Notes under the pieces: model-generated
Databases searched by the model: none
What the model was told of the DNA's origin: nothing
Seen by the model: only the letters and a program-made list of their open reading frames with translations
Source: Loktanella sp. 5RATIMAR09
Lineage (GTDB): Bacteria > Pseudomonadota > Alphaproteobacteria > Rhodobacterales > Rhodobacteraceae
Length of the DNA stretch: 64,000 bases
NCBI RefSeq assembly: GCF_001419985.1
Contig: NZ_LJAL01000001.1
Span: forward strand, 496,001-560,000
Reading direction: 5' to 3'
In this document: positions 1-8,124 of the stretch, one piece after another
How positions within the stretch are numbered: position 1 is the first letter of the stretch
How the letters are laid out: every line of letters begins with the position of its first letter
Position numbers and translations under genes: made by a program

Positions 1-449
1 ATTGCGGCGATCTTCCCGTCATCTGCCCATGCTTTGATGATTTCAGCCTTTTGATCCACCAGCCGCTTGAGGTCGGATTTCAGAATCTCTTCGATCCGCG
101 GTGCGCCTTGCAAAATCTCGTTTGCAAAAAGACGGCTCTCGCGGGGGAAATCACGGCTCATCGCCAGTTTGCGCTGTGCGTAGGCCATGATTTCGGTGAT
201 CGGATCGCCTGACCCGTCAAGTGCCTTGAGCGGGTCAAGCCATGTTTCCAGAAGGCGCTCGAGCAGGGCGCTATGAATGGCCTCTTTCGACGGAAAATAG
301 TAGAGCAGGTTCGGCTTGGACAGTCCCGCCGCATCGGCGATCTGATCCAGCGTTGCCCCTCTGAACCCGTACTGCGAAAAGATATCCAGACCGGCAGAAA
401 GGATCGCGGCGCGATTGCGTTTCTGGATGCGGGTGGGGGCTTTGGTCAT
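1..449 (-). CDS. TetR-family regulator, RutR-like (C-terminus cut by window edge)
   Basis: About 149 residues are visible, starting at the ATG at 449. The N-terminus is a TetR helix-turn-helix (AILSAGLDIFSQYGF, then ATLDQIADAAGLSKPNLLYYF). The rest resembles the RutR/YcdC ligand domain (SRDFPRESRLFANEILQG). RutR senses uracil or thymine and controls pyrimidine catabolism. The gene is divergent from a pyrimidine-type catabolic operon, and a perfect RutR-type operator lies between the two, 126 bases upstream of this start codon. I infer a local regulator of that operon, released by a pyrimidine ligand. The C-terminal end and the left neighbour, where dihydropyrimidine dehydrogenase genes would be expected, are outside the window. 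Confidence 0.85.
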   Translation of the reverse strand, partial: MTKAPTRIQKRNRAAILSAGLDIFSQYGFRGATLDQIADAAGLSKPNLLYYFPSKEAIHSALLERLLETWLDPLKALDGSGDPITEIMAYAQRKLAMSRDFPRESRLFANEILQGAPRIEEILKSDLKRLVDQKAEIIKAWADDGKIAA

Positions 450-575
450 GCCAATCCTTTGCTTAAAATGCAGGCGGAAATCGGGTGAAATTACCCTTTT
501 GTGCCTGCAATGGTTGCATCTGCCTGTATTTCGCGCCGAGAACTTGACTGACGTATTCTCTCTGTTAGCGTTCTT

Positions 576-591
576 TTGACCAGTTGGTCAA
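576..591. promoter_or_regulatory. RutR-type operator
   Basis: TTGACCAGTTGGTCAA is a perfect inverted repeat with a 2-base centre and equals the known RutR box TTGACCA-N2-TGGTCAA. It lies 20 bases upstream of the ATG of the amidohydrolase gene and in front of a divergent RutR-like gene. Bound repressor would cover the promoter or leader of the catabolic operon. Confidence 0.85.
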
Positions 592-611
592 ACCAGAACG
601 AAGGAGCCCCC

Positions 612-1862
612 ATGCCAGCCCCCGGTGAAAACCTGCGTATCAACGGTGAACGGCTGTGGGACAGCCTGATGGAAATGGCCAAGATCGGACCCGGCGTTGC
701 AGGCGGGAACAACCGCCAGACGTTGACCGACGAGGATAGCGAGGGTCGCCACCTGTTCCAGAAATGGTGCGAGGCGGCGGGTTGCACGATGGGTGTTGAT
801 GAGATCGGCAACATGTTCGCGCGGCGTGAGGGGACGGACCCGGATGCGCTGCCGGTTTATGTGGGCTCGCATTTGGACACGCAGCCAACGGGCGGCAAAT
901 ATGATGGTGTTCTGGGCGTACTGGGCGGCCTTGAGATTCTGCGCACCCTCAATGACCTTGATATCAAGACCAAACACCCGATTGTGGTGACCAACTGGAC
1001 GAATGAAGAAGGCACACGCTATGCCCCTGCGATGCTCGCCTCTGGTGTGTTTGCGGGCAAGCATACGCTGGAATGGGCGAATGACCGGGTTGATGCGGAC
1101 GGCAAGCGCTTTGGCGATGAATTGGAGCGGATCGGTTGGAAGGGCGATGAAAAGGTCGGTGACCGCAAGATGCATGCGTTCTTTGAGTTGCACATCGAAC
1201 AAGGGCCGATTTTGGAGGCTGAAGGCAAGGATATTGGCGTCGTCACCCACGGCCAAGGCCTGCGCTGGATTGAATGTACGGTGACGGGCAAGGAAAGCCA
1301 TACTGGTTCAACCCCCATGCATATGCGCAAGAACGCGGGCCGTGGTTTGGCGCTGGTCACAGAACTGGTGCATGAGATTGCGATGAAGAACCAACCCAAT
1401 GCGGTGGGGGCGATCGGGCATATCGACGTCTACCCGAACTCGCGCAACATCATCCCCGGCAAGGTTGTCTTTACCGTCGATATGCGGACGCATCTGCTCG
1501 ATAAACTCAACGGCATGGTGGCGGAATTCAACGAACGCGCACCGAAGCTGTGTGAAGAGATCGGGCTGGAATTTTCCTGCGAAATCGTCGGCCAGTTCGA
1601 CCCGCCCGCCTTTGATGAGGGCTGTGTGAAGGCCGTGCGCGATGCGGCCGAGCGGTTGGGCTATAGCCACATGGATATCGTATCGGGCGCAGGGCACGAT
1701 GCCTGCTGGATCAATGATATTTATCCGACCGCGATGGTGATGTGCCCTTGTGTGGACGGGCTGAGCCACAACGAGGCGGAAGAGATTTCACCGGAATGGG
1801 CGGCCGCGGGAACGGATGTGCTGTTTCATGCGGTTGTCGAGACGGCGGAGATTGTTGGGTGA
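612..1862 (+). CDS. N-carbamoyl-beta-alanine / N-carbamoyl-L-amino-acid amidohydrolase (M20 family)
   Basis: A protein of 416 aa in the Zn-dependent amidase/hydantoinase/carbamoylase branch of M20, usual length. Metal and substrate motifs are present: GSHLDTQPTGGKYDGVLG, TNWTNEEGTRYAPAM, FFELHIEQGPILE and a C-terminal SGAGHDACW. It would hydrolyse N-carbamoyl-beta-alanine (or a related ureido acid) to the amino acid, CO2 and ammonia, the last step of reductive pyrimidine breakdown. The ATG at 612 is chosen because AAGGAG sits 5 bases upstream. An in-frame TTG at 576 lies inside the RutR operator and is unlikely. It is the first gene of the operon that also carries dihydropyrimidinase and an ABC importer. 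Confidence 0.88.
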   Translation: MPAPGENLRINGERLWDSLMEMAKIGPGVAGGNNRQTLTDEDSEGRHLFQKWCEAAGCTMGVDEIGNMFARREGTDPDALPVYVGSHLDTQPTGGKYDGVLGVLGGLEILRTLNDLDIKTKHPIVVTNWTNEEGTRYAPAMLASGVFAGKHTLEWANDRVDADGKRFGDELERIGWKGDEKVGDRKMHAFFELHIEQGPILEAEGKDIGVVTHGQGLRWIECTVTGKESHTGSTPMHMRKNAGRGLALVTELVHEIAMKNQPNAVGAIGHIDVYPNSRNIIPGKVVFTVDMRTHLLDKLNGMVAEFNERAPKLCEEIGLEFSCEIVGQFDPPAFDEGCVKAVRDAAERLGYSHMDIVSGAGHDACWINDIYPTAMVMCPCVDGLSHNEAEEISPEWAAAGTDVLFHAVVETAEIVG

Positions 1863-1882
1863 GGGTTGCGATTGATCCCGAC

Positions 1883-1949
1883 GCAGTCCCAGACTTGATC
1901 CGGGGCCTCTTGCCACAACGTGGAGGTCCCGGATCAAGTCCGGGATTGC
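1883..1949. repeat. Palindromic repeat, copy A (two arms)
   Basis: Two arms of about 27 bases, imperfect reverse complements, are separated by about 13 bases (left arm begins GCAGTCCCAGACTTGATC, right arm GAGGTCCCGGATCAAGTC). The arm recurs at 2278, 3791, 7471 and 25451. It would form a strong hairpin in RNA between the amidohydrolase and the GIY-YIG gene. Confidence 0.8.
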
Positions 1950-1988
1950 ATTGGCGTTTTGTTAACCAAGGCTGCGCAACAGTGGATA

Positions 1989-2279
1989 ATGGCTTTCTAC
2001 ACCTATATCGCCGCGTGCCAGTCCAACACCGCGATTTACATCGGCGTGACCGGCGACTTGCTCAAGCGCATGTCCGAGCACAAATCGGGATCGGGCGGTA
2101 CCCACACGGCCAAGTACCGTATTCGCAAGCTGGTCTACTTCGAAGTGCACGACACACTGCCCGAAGCATTGGCCCGCGAAAAGAAACTCAAACGCTGGCG
2201 CCGCGCCTGGAAAGACGCGTTGATCAACGAACAGAATCCAAAGTGGTCCGACTTGATGATGGAGGTCTCGTTTCTTTGA
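1989..2279 (+). CDS. Small GIY-YIG nuclease-family protein
   Basis: A protein of 96 aa. It has the GIY-YIG core typical of the short stand-alone (UPF0213/YhbQ-like) family: YTYIAACQSNTAIYIGVTGD, then LLKRMSEHK with the conserved Arg, and a basic helix EKKLKRWRRAWK. The family has the fold of UvrC-type nucleases; most short members have no proven role. The ATG at 1989 is chosen because homologues start just before the first Tyr. The gene interrupts the amidohydrolase-dihydropyrimidinase pair and is bracketed by copies A and B of a palindromic repeat. Copy B overlaps its stop codon. This suggests that gene and repeats inserted, or move, together, but no transposase function is shown. Confidence 0.8.
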   Translation: MAFYTYIAACQSNTAIYIGVTGDLLKRMSEHKSGSGGTHTAKYRIRKLVYFEVHDTLPEALAREKKLKRWRRAWKDALINEQNPKWSDLMMEVSFL

Positions 2280-2304
2280 GGTCCCTGATCAAGTCAGGGA
2301 CTGC
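2278..2304. repeat. Palindromic repeat, copy B (single arm)
   Basis: One arm of the same family, with an inner inverted repeat TCCCTGA/TCAGGGA. It overlaps the last two bases of the GIY-YIG stop codon and ends 21 bases before the dihydropyrimidinase ATG. Confidence 0.75.
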
Positions 2305-2325
2305 GTAGCACTTGGGGAGAAGACC

Positions 2326-3780
2326 ATGACCAAAGTCATCAAAAACGGAACTATCGTCACCGCTGACCTGACCTATAAGGCGGATGTCCTGATCGACGGC
2401 GGCAAGATCATCGAGATCGGGCCGAATCTGTCTGGCGACGAGCAACTCGACGCCACAGGCTGCTACGTCATGCCGGGCGGTATCGACCCCCATACCCATC
2501 TTGAGATGCCTTTCATGGGCACCTACTCCACCGATGATTTTGAAAGCGGGACGCGCGCGGCGCTTTCTGGCGGTACGACGATGGTGGTGGATTTTGCCCT
2601 GCCTGCCCCCGGGCAAGGTCTGCATGATGCCTTGCAGATGTGGGACAATAAGTCGGGCCGCGCGAACTGCGATTATTCTTTCCACATGGCCGTCACTTGG
2701 TGGGGTGAGCAGGTGTTTAACGAGATGGAAAGCGTCGTCAAAGATCGCGGTATCAACACCTTCAAGCACTTCATGGCCTACAAAGGCGCGTTGATGGTCA
2801 ATGATGACGAGCTTTATGCGTCCTTCTCGCGCCTCGCCTCTCTGGGGGCCATCGCGATGGTCCATGCCGAGAATGGCGATGTAGTTGCCGAACTCTCTGC
2901 CAAGCTGCTGGCCGAGGGCAATACCGGACCAGAGGCGCACGCCTATTCCCGCCCGCCGCAGGTAGAAGGGGAGGCGGCGAACCGTGCCATCATGATTGCC
3001 GATATGACCGGCGTGCCGCTTTATATCGTGCATGTGTCCTGTGAAGAGGCGCATGAGGCGATCCGCCGTGCCCGCATGCAGGGCAAGCGCGTTTGGGGTG
3101 AGCCGTTGATCCAGCATTTGACGCTGGATGAGAGCGAGTATTTCAACAAGGATTGGGACCACGCCGCGCGCCGCGTCATGTCGCCACCGTTCCGTAACAA
3201 GCAGCATCAGGATAGCCTCTGGGCCGGATTGCAGTCGGGGTCGCTCAGTGTTGTGGCGACGGACCACTGCGCCTTTACAACCGAGCAGAAACGCTATGGC
3301 GTGGGTGACTTTACGAAGATCCCGAATGGCACGGGCGGGCTTGAGGACCGGATGCCGATGCTTTGGACGCACGGGGTTGCGACGGGCCGTTTGACGATGA
3401 ATGAGTTTGTCGCCGTAACCTCGACCAATATCGCCAAGGTGCTGAATTGCTATCCGCGCAAGGGCGCTGTGCTGGTGGGGGCGGATGCTGATCTGGTGGT
3501 GTGGGATCCCGAGAAGTCCAAGACGATCACCGCAGGCGCGCAGCAATCGGCCATCGACTATAACGTGTTCGAGGGGAAAGAGGTGAAGGGCCTGCCGCGC
3601 TTTACCCTGACGCGGGGCCATGTGGCGATCCATGATGGGGAAGTGCGCACACAGGAAGGCCACGGTAAATTCGTGAAGCGTGAGGCGAATACGCCGACGA
3701 ACAAAGCGCTGTCGAAGTGGAAAGAGCTGACCGCACCGCGGCCGGTGGAGCGGACGGGTATTCCGGCGACGGGTGTTTGA
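2326..3780 (+). CDS. hydA: Dihydropyrimidinase (hydantoinase)
   Basis: A protein of 484 aa, usual length for the family, an amidohydrolase with a binuclear metal centre. The His pair is in GGIDPHTHLEMPF, the bridging carbamylated Lys in FKHFMAYKGALMVNDDE, later metal ligands in MVHAENGD and LYIVHVSCEEAHE, and the closing Asp in VVATDHCAF. It opens the dihydropyrimidine ring to an N-carbamoyl-beta-amino acid, the substrate of the amidohydrolase upstream. The start has GGGGAGA just before it. Cytosolic. The neighbouring RutR-type control and ABC importer support a role in pyrimidine (or a hydantoin-like analogue) catabolism. Confidence 0.92.
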   Translation: MTKVIKNGTIVTADLTYKADVLIDGGKIIEIGPNLSGDEQLDATGCYVMPGGIDPHTHLEMPFMGTYSTDDFESGTRAALSGGTTMVVDFALPAPGQGLHDALQMWDNKSGRANCDYSFHMAVTWWGEQVFNEMESVVKDRGINTFKHFMAYKGALMVNDDELYASFSRLASLGAIAMVHAENGDVVAELSAKLLAEGNTGPEAHAYSRPPQVEGEAANRAIMIADMTGVPLYIVHVSCEEAHEAIRRARMQGKRVWGEPLIQHLTLDESEYFNKDWDHAARRVMSPPFRNKQHQDSLWAGLQSGSLSVVATDHCAFTTEQKRYGVGDFTKIPNGTGGLEDRMPMLWTHGVATGRLTMNEFVAVTSTNIAKVLNCYPRKGAVLVGADADLVVWDPEKSKTITAGAQQSAIDYNVFEGKEVKGLPRFTLTRGHVAIHDGEVRTQEGHGKFVKREANTPTNKALSKWKELTAPRPVERTGIPATGV

Positions 3781-3790
3781 GCGAAGGTTT

Positions 3791-3817
3791 GAGGTCCCGG
3801 ATCACGTCCGGGACTGC
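3791..3817. repeat. Palindromic repeat, copy C (single arm)
   Basis: Begins GAGGTCCCGGATCACGTC and ends GGGACTGC. It fills the gap between dihydropyrimidinase and the ABC ATPase and ends 10 bases before the latter's GTG start. Confidence 0.75.
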
Positions 3818-3827
3818 GGGGTAAAGT

Positions 3828-4610
3828 GTGGCTGCTGAAACGATAATCAATGCGCAGGGTTTGAATCTGACGTTCCGGACCAACGATGGCCCTGTCCATG
3901 CGCTCAAGGACGTAAATCTTGAGATCAACAAGGGGGACTTCGTGTCGTTTATCGGGCCTTCTGGCTGCGGTAAGACGACGTTCCTGCGCTGCATTGCGGG
4001 GCTAGAGCAGCCGACGGGCGGTGACATCACTGTCAACGGTATGACGCCTGAAGAGGCGCGGATGGCGCGGGCCTATGGCTATGTTTTTCAGGCCGCTGGC
4101 CTTTATCCGTGGCGCACGATTGGTGGCAATATAAAGCTGCCGCTTGAGATCATGGGGTTCTCCAAGGCGGAACAGGCCGAACGGGTGGGCCGCGTGTTGG
4201 AGCTGGTTGATCTGGCAGGGTTCGAGAAGAAATATCCGTGGCAGTTGTCCGGTGGCATGCAGCAGCGGGCCTCGATTGCGCGGGCGTTGGCGTTTGATGC
4301 GGATATCCTGTTGATGGACGAACCCTTTGGTGCGCTGGATGAGATCGTGCGCGATCACCTGAACGAGCAGTTGTTGCAGCTCTGGGCGCGCACCGAAAAG
4401 ACGATCGGCTTTGTCACCCATTCGATCCCCGAGGCGGTATATCTGTCGACCAAGATCGTCGTCATGTCGCCGCGCCCTGGGCGGATTACAGATGTGATCG
4501 AAAGCCCGCTGCCCAAAGAGCGGCCTTTGGATATTCGCGATAGTGCGGAGTTTATCGCGATTGCGCACAGGGTGCGTGATGGTCTGAGGGCAGGGCATGA
4601 TGATGTGTAG
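3828..4610 (+). CDS. ABC transporter ATP-binding protein (SsuB/TauB/ThiZ type)
   Basis: A protein of 260 aa. Walker A is GPSGCGKTT (residues 43-51), signature LSGGMQQR, Walker B ILLMDEPFGALDE, and the switch His is in FVTHSIPEAVYLS. The best start is GTG at 3828; no ATG is suitably placed. It belongs to the nitrate/sulfonate/hydroxymethylpyrimidine importer class and works with the two permeases and the NMT1-type binding protein that follow. Its place after dihydropyrimidinase suggests that the importer brings in a pyrimidine or dihydropyrimidine. Confidence 0.9.
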   Translation: MAAETIINAQGLNLTFRTNDGPVHALKDVNLEINKGDFVSFIGPSGCGKTTFLRCIAGLEQPTGGDITVNGMTPEEARMARAYGYVFQAAGLYPWRTIGGNIKLPLEIMGFSKAEQAERVGRVLELVDLAGFEKKYPWQLSGGMQQRASIARALAFDADILLMDEPFGALDEIVRDHLNEQLLQLWARTEKTIGFVTHSIPEAVYLSTKIVVMSPRPGRITDVIESPLPKERPLDIRDSAEFIAIAHRVRDGLRAGHDDV

Positions 4611-4611
4611 G

Positions 4612-4648
4612 ACCCTCCGGGGGGAGTATTTCTGGCAAGATGATGAGG
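4612..4648 (+). other. Conserved Rhodobacteraceae-type intercistronic element
   Basis: The segment CCCTCCGGGGGGAGTATTTC followed by TGGCAAGATGATGAGG matches, from memory, a short sequence very frequent between genes in this family. It begins with a small CCTCC/GGGGG stem and lies in the 45-base gap before the first permease. Its role is not known to me. Confidence 0.4.
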
Positions 4649-4655
4649 TGGGCCG

Positions 4656-5576
4656 GTGAAGTCTGTTCTGCCAGTTCTGACCGTCATCGGGGCGCTCATG
4701 TTGTTCTGGATCGTGTCCGTGGTGCCGATGAATATACATCTGACGGCGGATCTGGCGCAGCGGCAGGATATTCTGGTCACGCCTGATACCCCTGTGGCGC
4801 GGCAGGAGTATTCGGGGATCGGGCTTGCGCTGCGCAACCCGCACTTATTTGGCATGACCTATACGCTGGATCGGCCACGCTTGCCGTCGCCCCATCAGGT
4901 GGCGGTAGAGATGTGGAATACGATTGCGTTGCAGAACATCACGTCGCGGCGGTCATTGGTCTTTCATGGCTGGGTGACATTATCGGCTACGCTGCTTGGG
5001 TTTGTGATCGGAACGGGTCTTGGTGTGCTTTTGGCTGTGGGGATCGTGTATAACCGTGCGATGGATATGAGCGTGATGCCCTGGGCGATTGCCAGCCAGA
5101 CCATTCCTATTCTGGCCCTTGCGCCGATGATTATTGTGATGATGGGCGCAATTGGCATTCAGGGGCTGTTTCCCAAGGCAGTGATCAGTGCCTATCTCAG
5201 TTTCTTTCCAGTCGTTGTGGGCATGGTGAAGGGGCTGCGCAGCCCGGACAGGATGCAGCTTGATCTGCTGCGGACCTATTACGCGAGCCCTGCGCAGGGG
5301 TTCTGGAAGCTGCGTTTGCCGGCCTCGGTGCCCTATCTTTTTGCCTCGCTCAAGATCGGCATTTCGGCGTCATTGGTGGGTGCCATTGTGGCCGAATTGC
5401 CCACGGGTGCGCGTGCGGGTTTTGGTGCGCGGATGTTGGTGGGGGATCAATATGGCCAGCCTTTGGTCACATGGGCCGCACTTTTTGCAGCGGCGTTGAC
5501 GGCGGCGGCATTGGTGGGGTTCTTTAGTTTGATTGAGCGCTGGACCTTGCGCCGGATGGGAATGCAGGCGGTATGA
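4656..5576 (+). CDS. ABC transporter permease (SsuC/ThiX type), first of two
   Basis: A protein of 306 aa. One N-terminal membrane helix is followed by a periplasmic stretch of about 70 residues and then the usual five- to six-helix BPD_transp_1 core. The coupling-helix region is MQLDLLRTYYASPAQGFWKLRLPASVPYLF. The GTG at 4656 is the start; its frame has no earlier ATG close by. The stop overlaps the next permease start by four bases (ATGA), so the two are translationally coupled and probably form a heterodimer. Confidence 0.87.
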   Translation: MKSVLPVLTVIGALMLFWIVSVVPMNIHLTADLAQRQDILVTPDTPVARQEYSGIGLALRNPHLFGMTYTLDRPRLPSPHQVAVEMWNTIALQNITSRRSLVFHGWVTLSATLLGFVIGTGLGVLLAVGIVYNRAMDMSVMPWAIASQTIPILALAPMIIVMMGAIGIQGLFPKAVISAYLSFFPVVVGMVKGLRSPDRMQLDLLRTYYASPAQGFWKLRLPASVPYLFASLKIGISASLVGAIVAELPTGARAGFGARMLVGDQYGQPLVTWAALFAAALTAAALVGFFSLIERWTLRRMGMQAV

Positions 5577-6424
5577 CGGGGACAGCGATCATCAGTGCAT
5601 TGGCAATCTGGGTCGCAGGTTGGTTTGTGAACGCACAGTTGGCCAGGAGTGCGGCGGCGCACACCCGGCTGGTCCAGTTGTTGGTACCTGCGATCTTTGG
5701 TCTGACCCTGTTGATCATGTGGGAACTTCTGGTGCGTTTGCTTGAGGTCAGCCCGATTATCCTGCCGCCGCCCACGATGATTGCCGAGCGGTTTGCCAAT
5801 GAAATCCCGACGCTCTGGGCGGATTTTGTCCAGACGATCGTTAAAGGGGCTATGACCGGATATATCATCGGAATGCTGGCGGCCTTTGGCGTGGCCATTC
5901 TTGCGGACCGGTCGGATTTTCTGACGCGGGGTATTCTGCCGGTGGGTGGCTTTATGGCGGCCTTGCCGATTGTGGGGATTGCGCCGATTTTTGTGCGCTG
6001 GCTGGGGAGCGACTGGCAATCCAAGGCGGCTGTGGTTGCGGTGATGGTGTTCTTTCCGATCCTTGTGAACACTGTGGCCGGACTGCGTGACACAACGGCG
6101 ATGCAGCGCGATCTGATGCGCACCTATGGCGCGGGCTATTGGCCGACGCTTTTCAAGCTGCGCCTGCCTGCGGCCATGCCTTTTATCTTCAACGGGCTTA
6201 AGATTGCGACGACTTTGGCGCTGATCGGGGCGATTGTTGCTGAATTTTTCGGCTCTCCTACGGTGGGCATGGGTTTTCGCATCTCGACTTCGGTGGGGCG
6301 TCTTGCGCTTGATATGGTCTGGGCCGAGATTGTCGTAGCCGCATTGGCCGGAAGTGCTTTTTACGGATTGATGGCATGGATTGAGGGGCGGGTGACCTTT
6401 TGGCACCCATCGCAACGCAAATAA
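5573..6424 (+). CDS. ABC transporter permease (SsuC/ThiX type), second of two
   Basis: A protein of 283 aa with about six hydrophobic segments and the ATPase-contact motif MQRDLMRTYGAGYWPTLFKL. It is coupled to the upstream permease by an ATGA overlap. The two permeases differ in sequence and so are not a recent tandem duplication. Together with the ATPase at 3828 and the binding protein at 6473 they make a full importer in the RutR-linked operon. Confidence 0.88.
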   Translation: MTGTAIISALAIWVAGWFVNAQLARSAAAHTRLVQLLVPAIFGLTLLIMWELLVRLLEVSPIILPPPTMIAERFANEIPTLWADFVQTIVKGAMTGYIIGMLAAFGVAILADRSDFLTRGILPVGGFMAALPIVGIAPIFVRWLGSDWQSKAAVVAVMVFFPILVNTVAGLRDTTAMQRDLMRTYGAGYWPTLFKLRLPAAMPFIFNGLKIATTLALIGAIVAEFFGSPTVGMGFRISTSVGRLALDMVWAEIVVAALAGSAFYGLMAWIEGRVTFWHPSQRK

Positions 6425-6472
6425 CGTATTGAGCCCCGCAAAGAGGGCGTAACAACTGACTAGGAGGTCAAA

Positions 6473-7465
6473 ATGAAAAAGATGATGATGGCAGCGGCGA
6501 TGGCCGCTGGATTGGGCGGCATGGCCCATGCGGATGCCCACGCCAATGATGTGACACTGCAGTTGCAGTGGGTCACGCAGGCACAGTTTGCGGGATATTA
6601 TGTGGCGCTGGATCAGGGGTTTTATGAGGAAGAGGGGCTGAATGTCACCATTCTGCCCGGTGGTCCTGATATCGCTCCGCCACAGGTGCTGGCCGGCGGT
6701 GGTGCCGATGTGATGTTGAACTGGATGCCATCCGCGCTGGCCGCGCGCGAACGCGGTCTGCCGGTTGTGAATATTGCGCAGCCGTTCAAGACATCGGGTC
6801 TGATGCTGACATGCTGGAAAGACACCGGCATCGAAACGGTCGAGGATTTTCGTGGCAAGACCATCGGTGTGTGGTTCTTTGGCAATGAATATCCGTTCCT
6901 GAGCTGGATGAGCCAGGCCGGTATTCCCACCGATGGTGGCGATGAGGGTGTGACTGTTCTGCGGCAGGGTTTCAACGTTGATCCTTTGTTGAACCGCGAG
7001 GCTGACTGCATCTCGACGATGACTTACAACGAATATGGTCAGGTGCTCGATGCGGGTGTGTCCGAGGATGAACTGGTGACATTCATGTATGAGGACCAAG
7101 GTGTCGCAACACTTGAAGACGGCATTTATGCACTGGAAGAGAACCTCGAAGATCCGGTTTTTGTCGACAAGATGGTGCGGTTTGTGCGCGCCTCGATGAA
7201 GGGCTGGAAATGGGCCGAAGAGAACCCAGTCGAGGCCGCTGGTATCGTGCTGGACAATGACGAGACCGGTGCTCAGTCCGAGGCTGCACAAATCCGTATG
7301 ATGGGCGAGATTGCCAAGCTGACTGCAGGGTCCAACGGCGCGCTTGATCCGGCGGATTATCAGCGCACCGTTGATACGCTGCTTGCGGGTGGCTCTGATC
7401 CGGTGATCTCCGCGGCACCCGAAGGGGCCTGGACCAGCGTGATTACGGACGCTGCGCTGAACTAA
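6473..7465 (+). CDS. ABC transporter substrate-binding protein, NMT1/THI5-like
   Basis: A protein of 330 aa with a Sec signal peptide (MKKMMMAAAMAAGLGGMAHA, cleavage probably after AHA near residue 20). The mature start (VTLQLQWVTQAQFAGYYVAL) is the hallmark of the NMT1/THI5/ThiY family, whose members bind pyrimidine-like rings. TAGGAGGTC precedes the ATG closely, fitting high expression. It ends the operon and is followed by repeat copy D and a strong terminator. Periplasmic receptor; the ligand is inferred from context to be a pyrimidine or its reduced form. Confidence 0.88.
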   Translation: MKKMMMAAAMAAGLGGMAHADAHANDVTLQLQWVTQAQFAGYYVALDQGFYEEEGLNVTILPGGPDIAPPQVLAGGGADVMLNWMPSALAARERGLPVVNIAQPFKTSGLMLTCWKDTGIETVEDFRGKTIGVWFFGNEYPFLSWMSQAGIPTDGGDEGVTVLRQGFNVDPLLNREADCISTMTYNEYGQVLDAGVSEDELVTFMYEDQGVATLEDGIYALEENLEDPVFVDKMVRFVRASMKGWKWAEENPVEAAGIVLDNDETGAQSEAAQIRMMGEIAKLTAGSNGALDPADYQRTVDTLLAGGSDPVISAAPEGAWTSVITDAALN

Positions 7466-7470
7466 TTGCT

Positions 7471-7498
7471 GCGCAGGCCCGGATATGATCCGGGACCC
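7471..7498. repeat. Palindromic repeat, copy D (inverted, degenerate)
   Basis: Reverse complement reads close to GGTCCCGGATCATATCCGGG, the same family as copies A to C but in opposite orientation. It lies directly after the binding-protein stop codon and before the terminator. Confidence 0.65.
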
Positions 7499-7510
7499 CA
7501 CGTTATCGAA

Positions 7511-7536
7511 GGCCCCGAGCACCCTCGGGGCCTTTT
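7511..7536 (+). terminator. Rho-independent terminator
   Basis: GGCCCCGAG, loop CACC, CTCGGGGCC, then TTTT: a 9-bp perfect GC-rich stem. It ends the pyrimidine operon. Confidence 0.9.
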
Positions 7537-7634
7537 CACGAAGGTTTGAGGTCATTTTGCAACCGCAGGCTCGGCATCGCGCTTTGATGTGCTATCCTCG
7601 CTTCTATTGCCCTTCTGTGACACGGAGATATCTG

Positions 7635-8123
7635 ATGAAGCCCCGTTACATCACCCGCCGCCGTACGATGGCCCTTGGTACTGCTGCCCTGTTTGTCCCT
7701 GCCACTGGGCTGTTGTCGCCCGCCGCTGCTGCTGGCCTTGCGCCGACGCCGACGATGCGCGGTGGTGCCAATAACTATCGCCCCAATGCGCCGATTGTGG
7801 ATCGGATCGGGGGTGGCGGATTCTGGATGACAGGTACCGTGCGCCGTGCTGGCGACGGTGCGCCTTTGGCGGGGCAGCGGATTCAAATGTGGGCGCATAC
7901 GACCGAAGGCCATGAGCGTGATGCGCACAGCCATGGTGCGACCCTGACAGATGCAGATGGTGTGTTCCGCCTTGAGATGCCGCAGATCGTGCCCGCCTTT
8001 GGGCAGGCGCATGGGCACTTGGCTTATGATAGCGGCGAATTCAAAACGGTGTTCCTGCGTCCGGTGATGGACAGCCCGAATGACACCACCCTGAACGTGG
8101 AATTTGTGCTGGAACCTGTCTAG
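7635..8123 (+). CDS. Exported intradiol-dioxygenase-like protein
   Basis: A protein of 162 aa. The N-terminus has a twin-arginine-like signal (TRRRTMALGTAALFVPATG). The mature part contains the beta-sandwich start of the intradiol ring-cleavage dioxygenase fold (GTVRRAGDGAPLAGQRIQMW) and many His residues (HTTEGHERDAHSHG, QAHGHLAY). Such short exported relatives are often encoded next to ferric-reductase-like membrane proteins, as here. The usual two-Tyr/two-His iron set is not clearly complete, so catechol cleavage is uncertain. The ATG at 7635 is preceded by CGGAGATATCT. The function is only a family-level call. Confidence 0.65.
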   Translation: MKPRYITRRRTMALGTAALFVPATGLLSPAAAAGLAPTPTMRGGANNYRPNAPIVDRIGGGGFWMTGTVRRAGDGAPLAGQRIQMWAHTTEGHERDAHSHGATLTDADGVFRLEMPQIVPAFGQAHGHLAYDSGEFKTVFLRPVMDSPNDTTLNVEFVLEPV

Positions 8124-8124
8124 C

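Noticed and set aside
576..611. Upstream TTG start for the amidohydrolase
   Set aside because: The codon is part of the RutR operator and has no ribosome site, while ATG 612 has AAGGAG five bases upstream.
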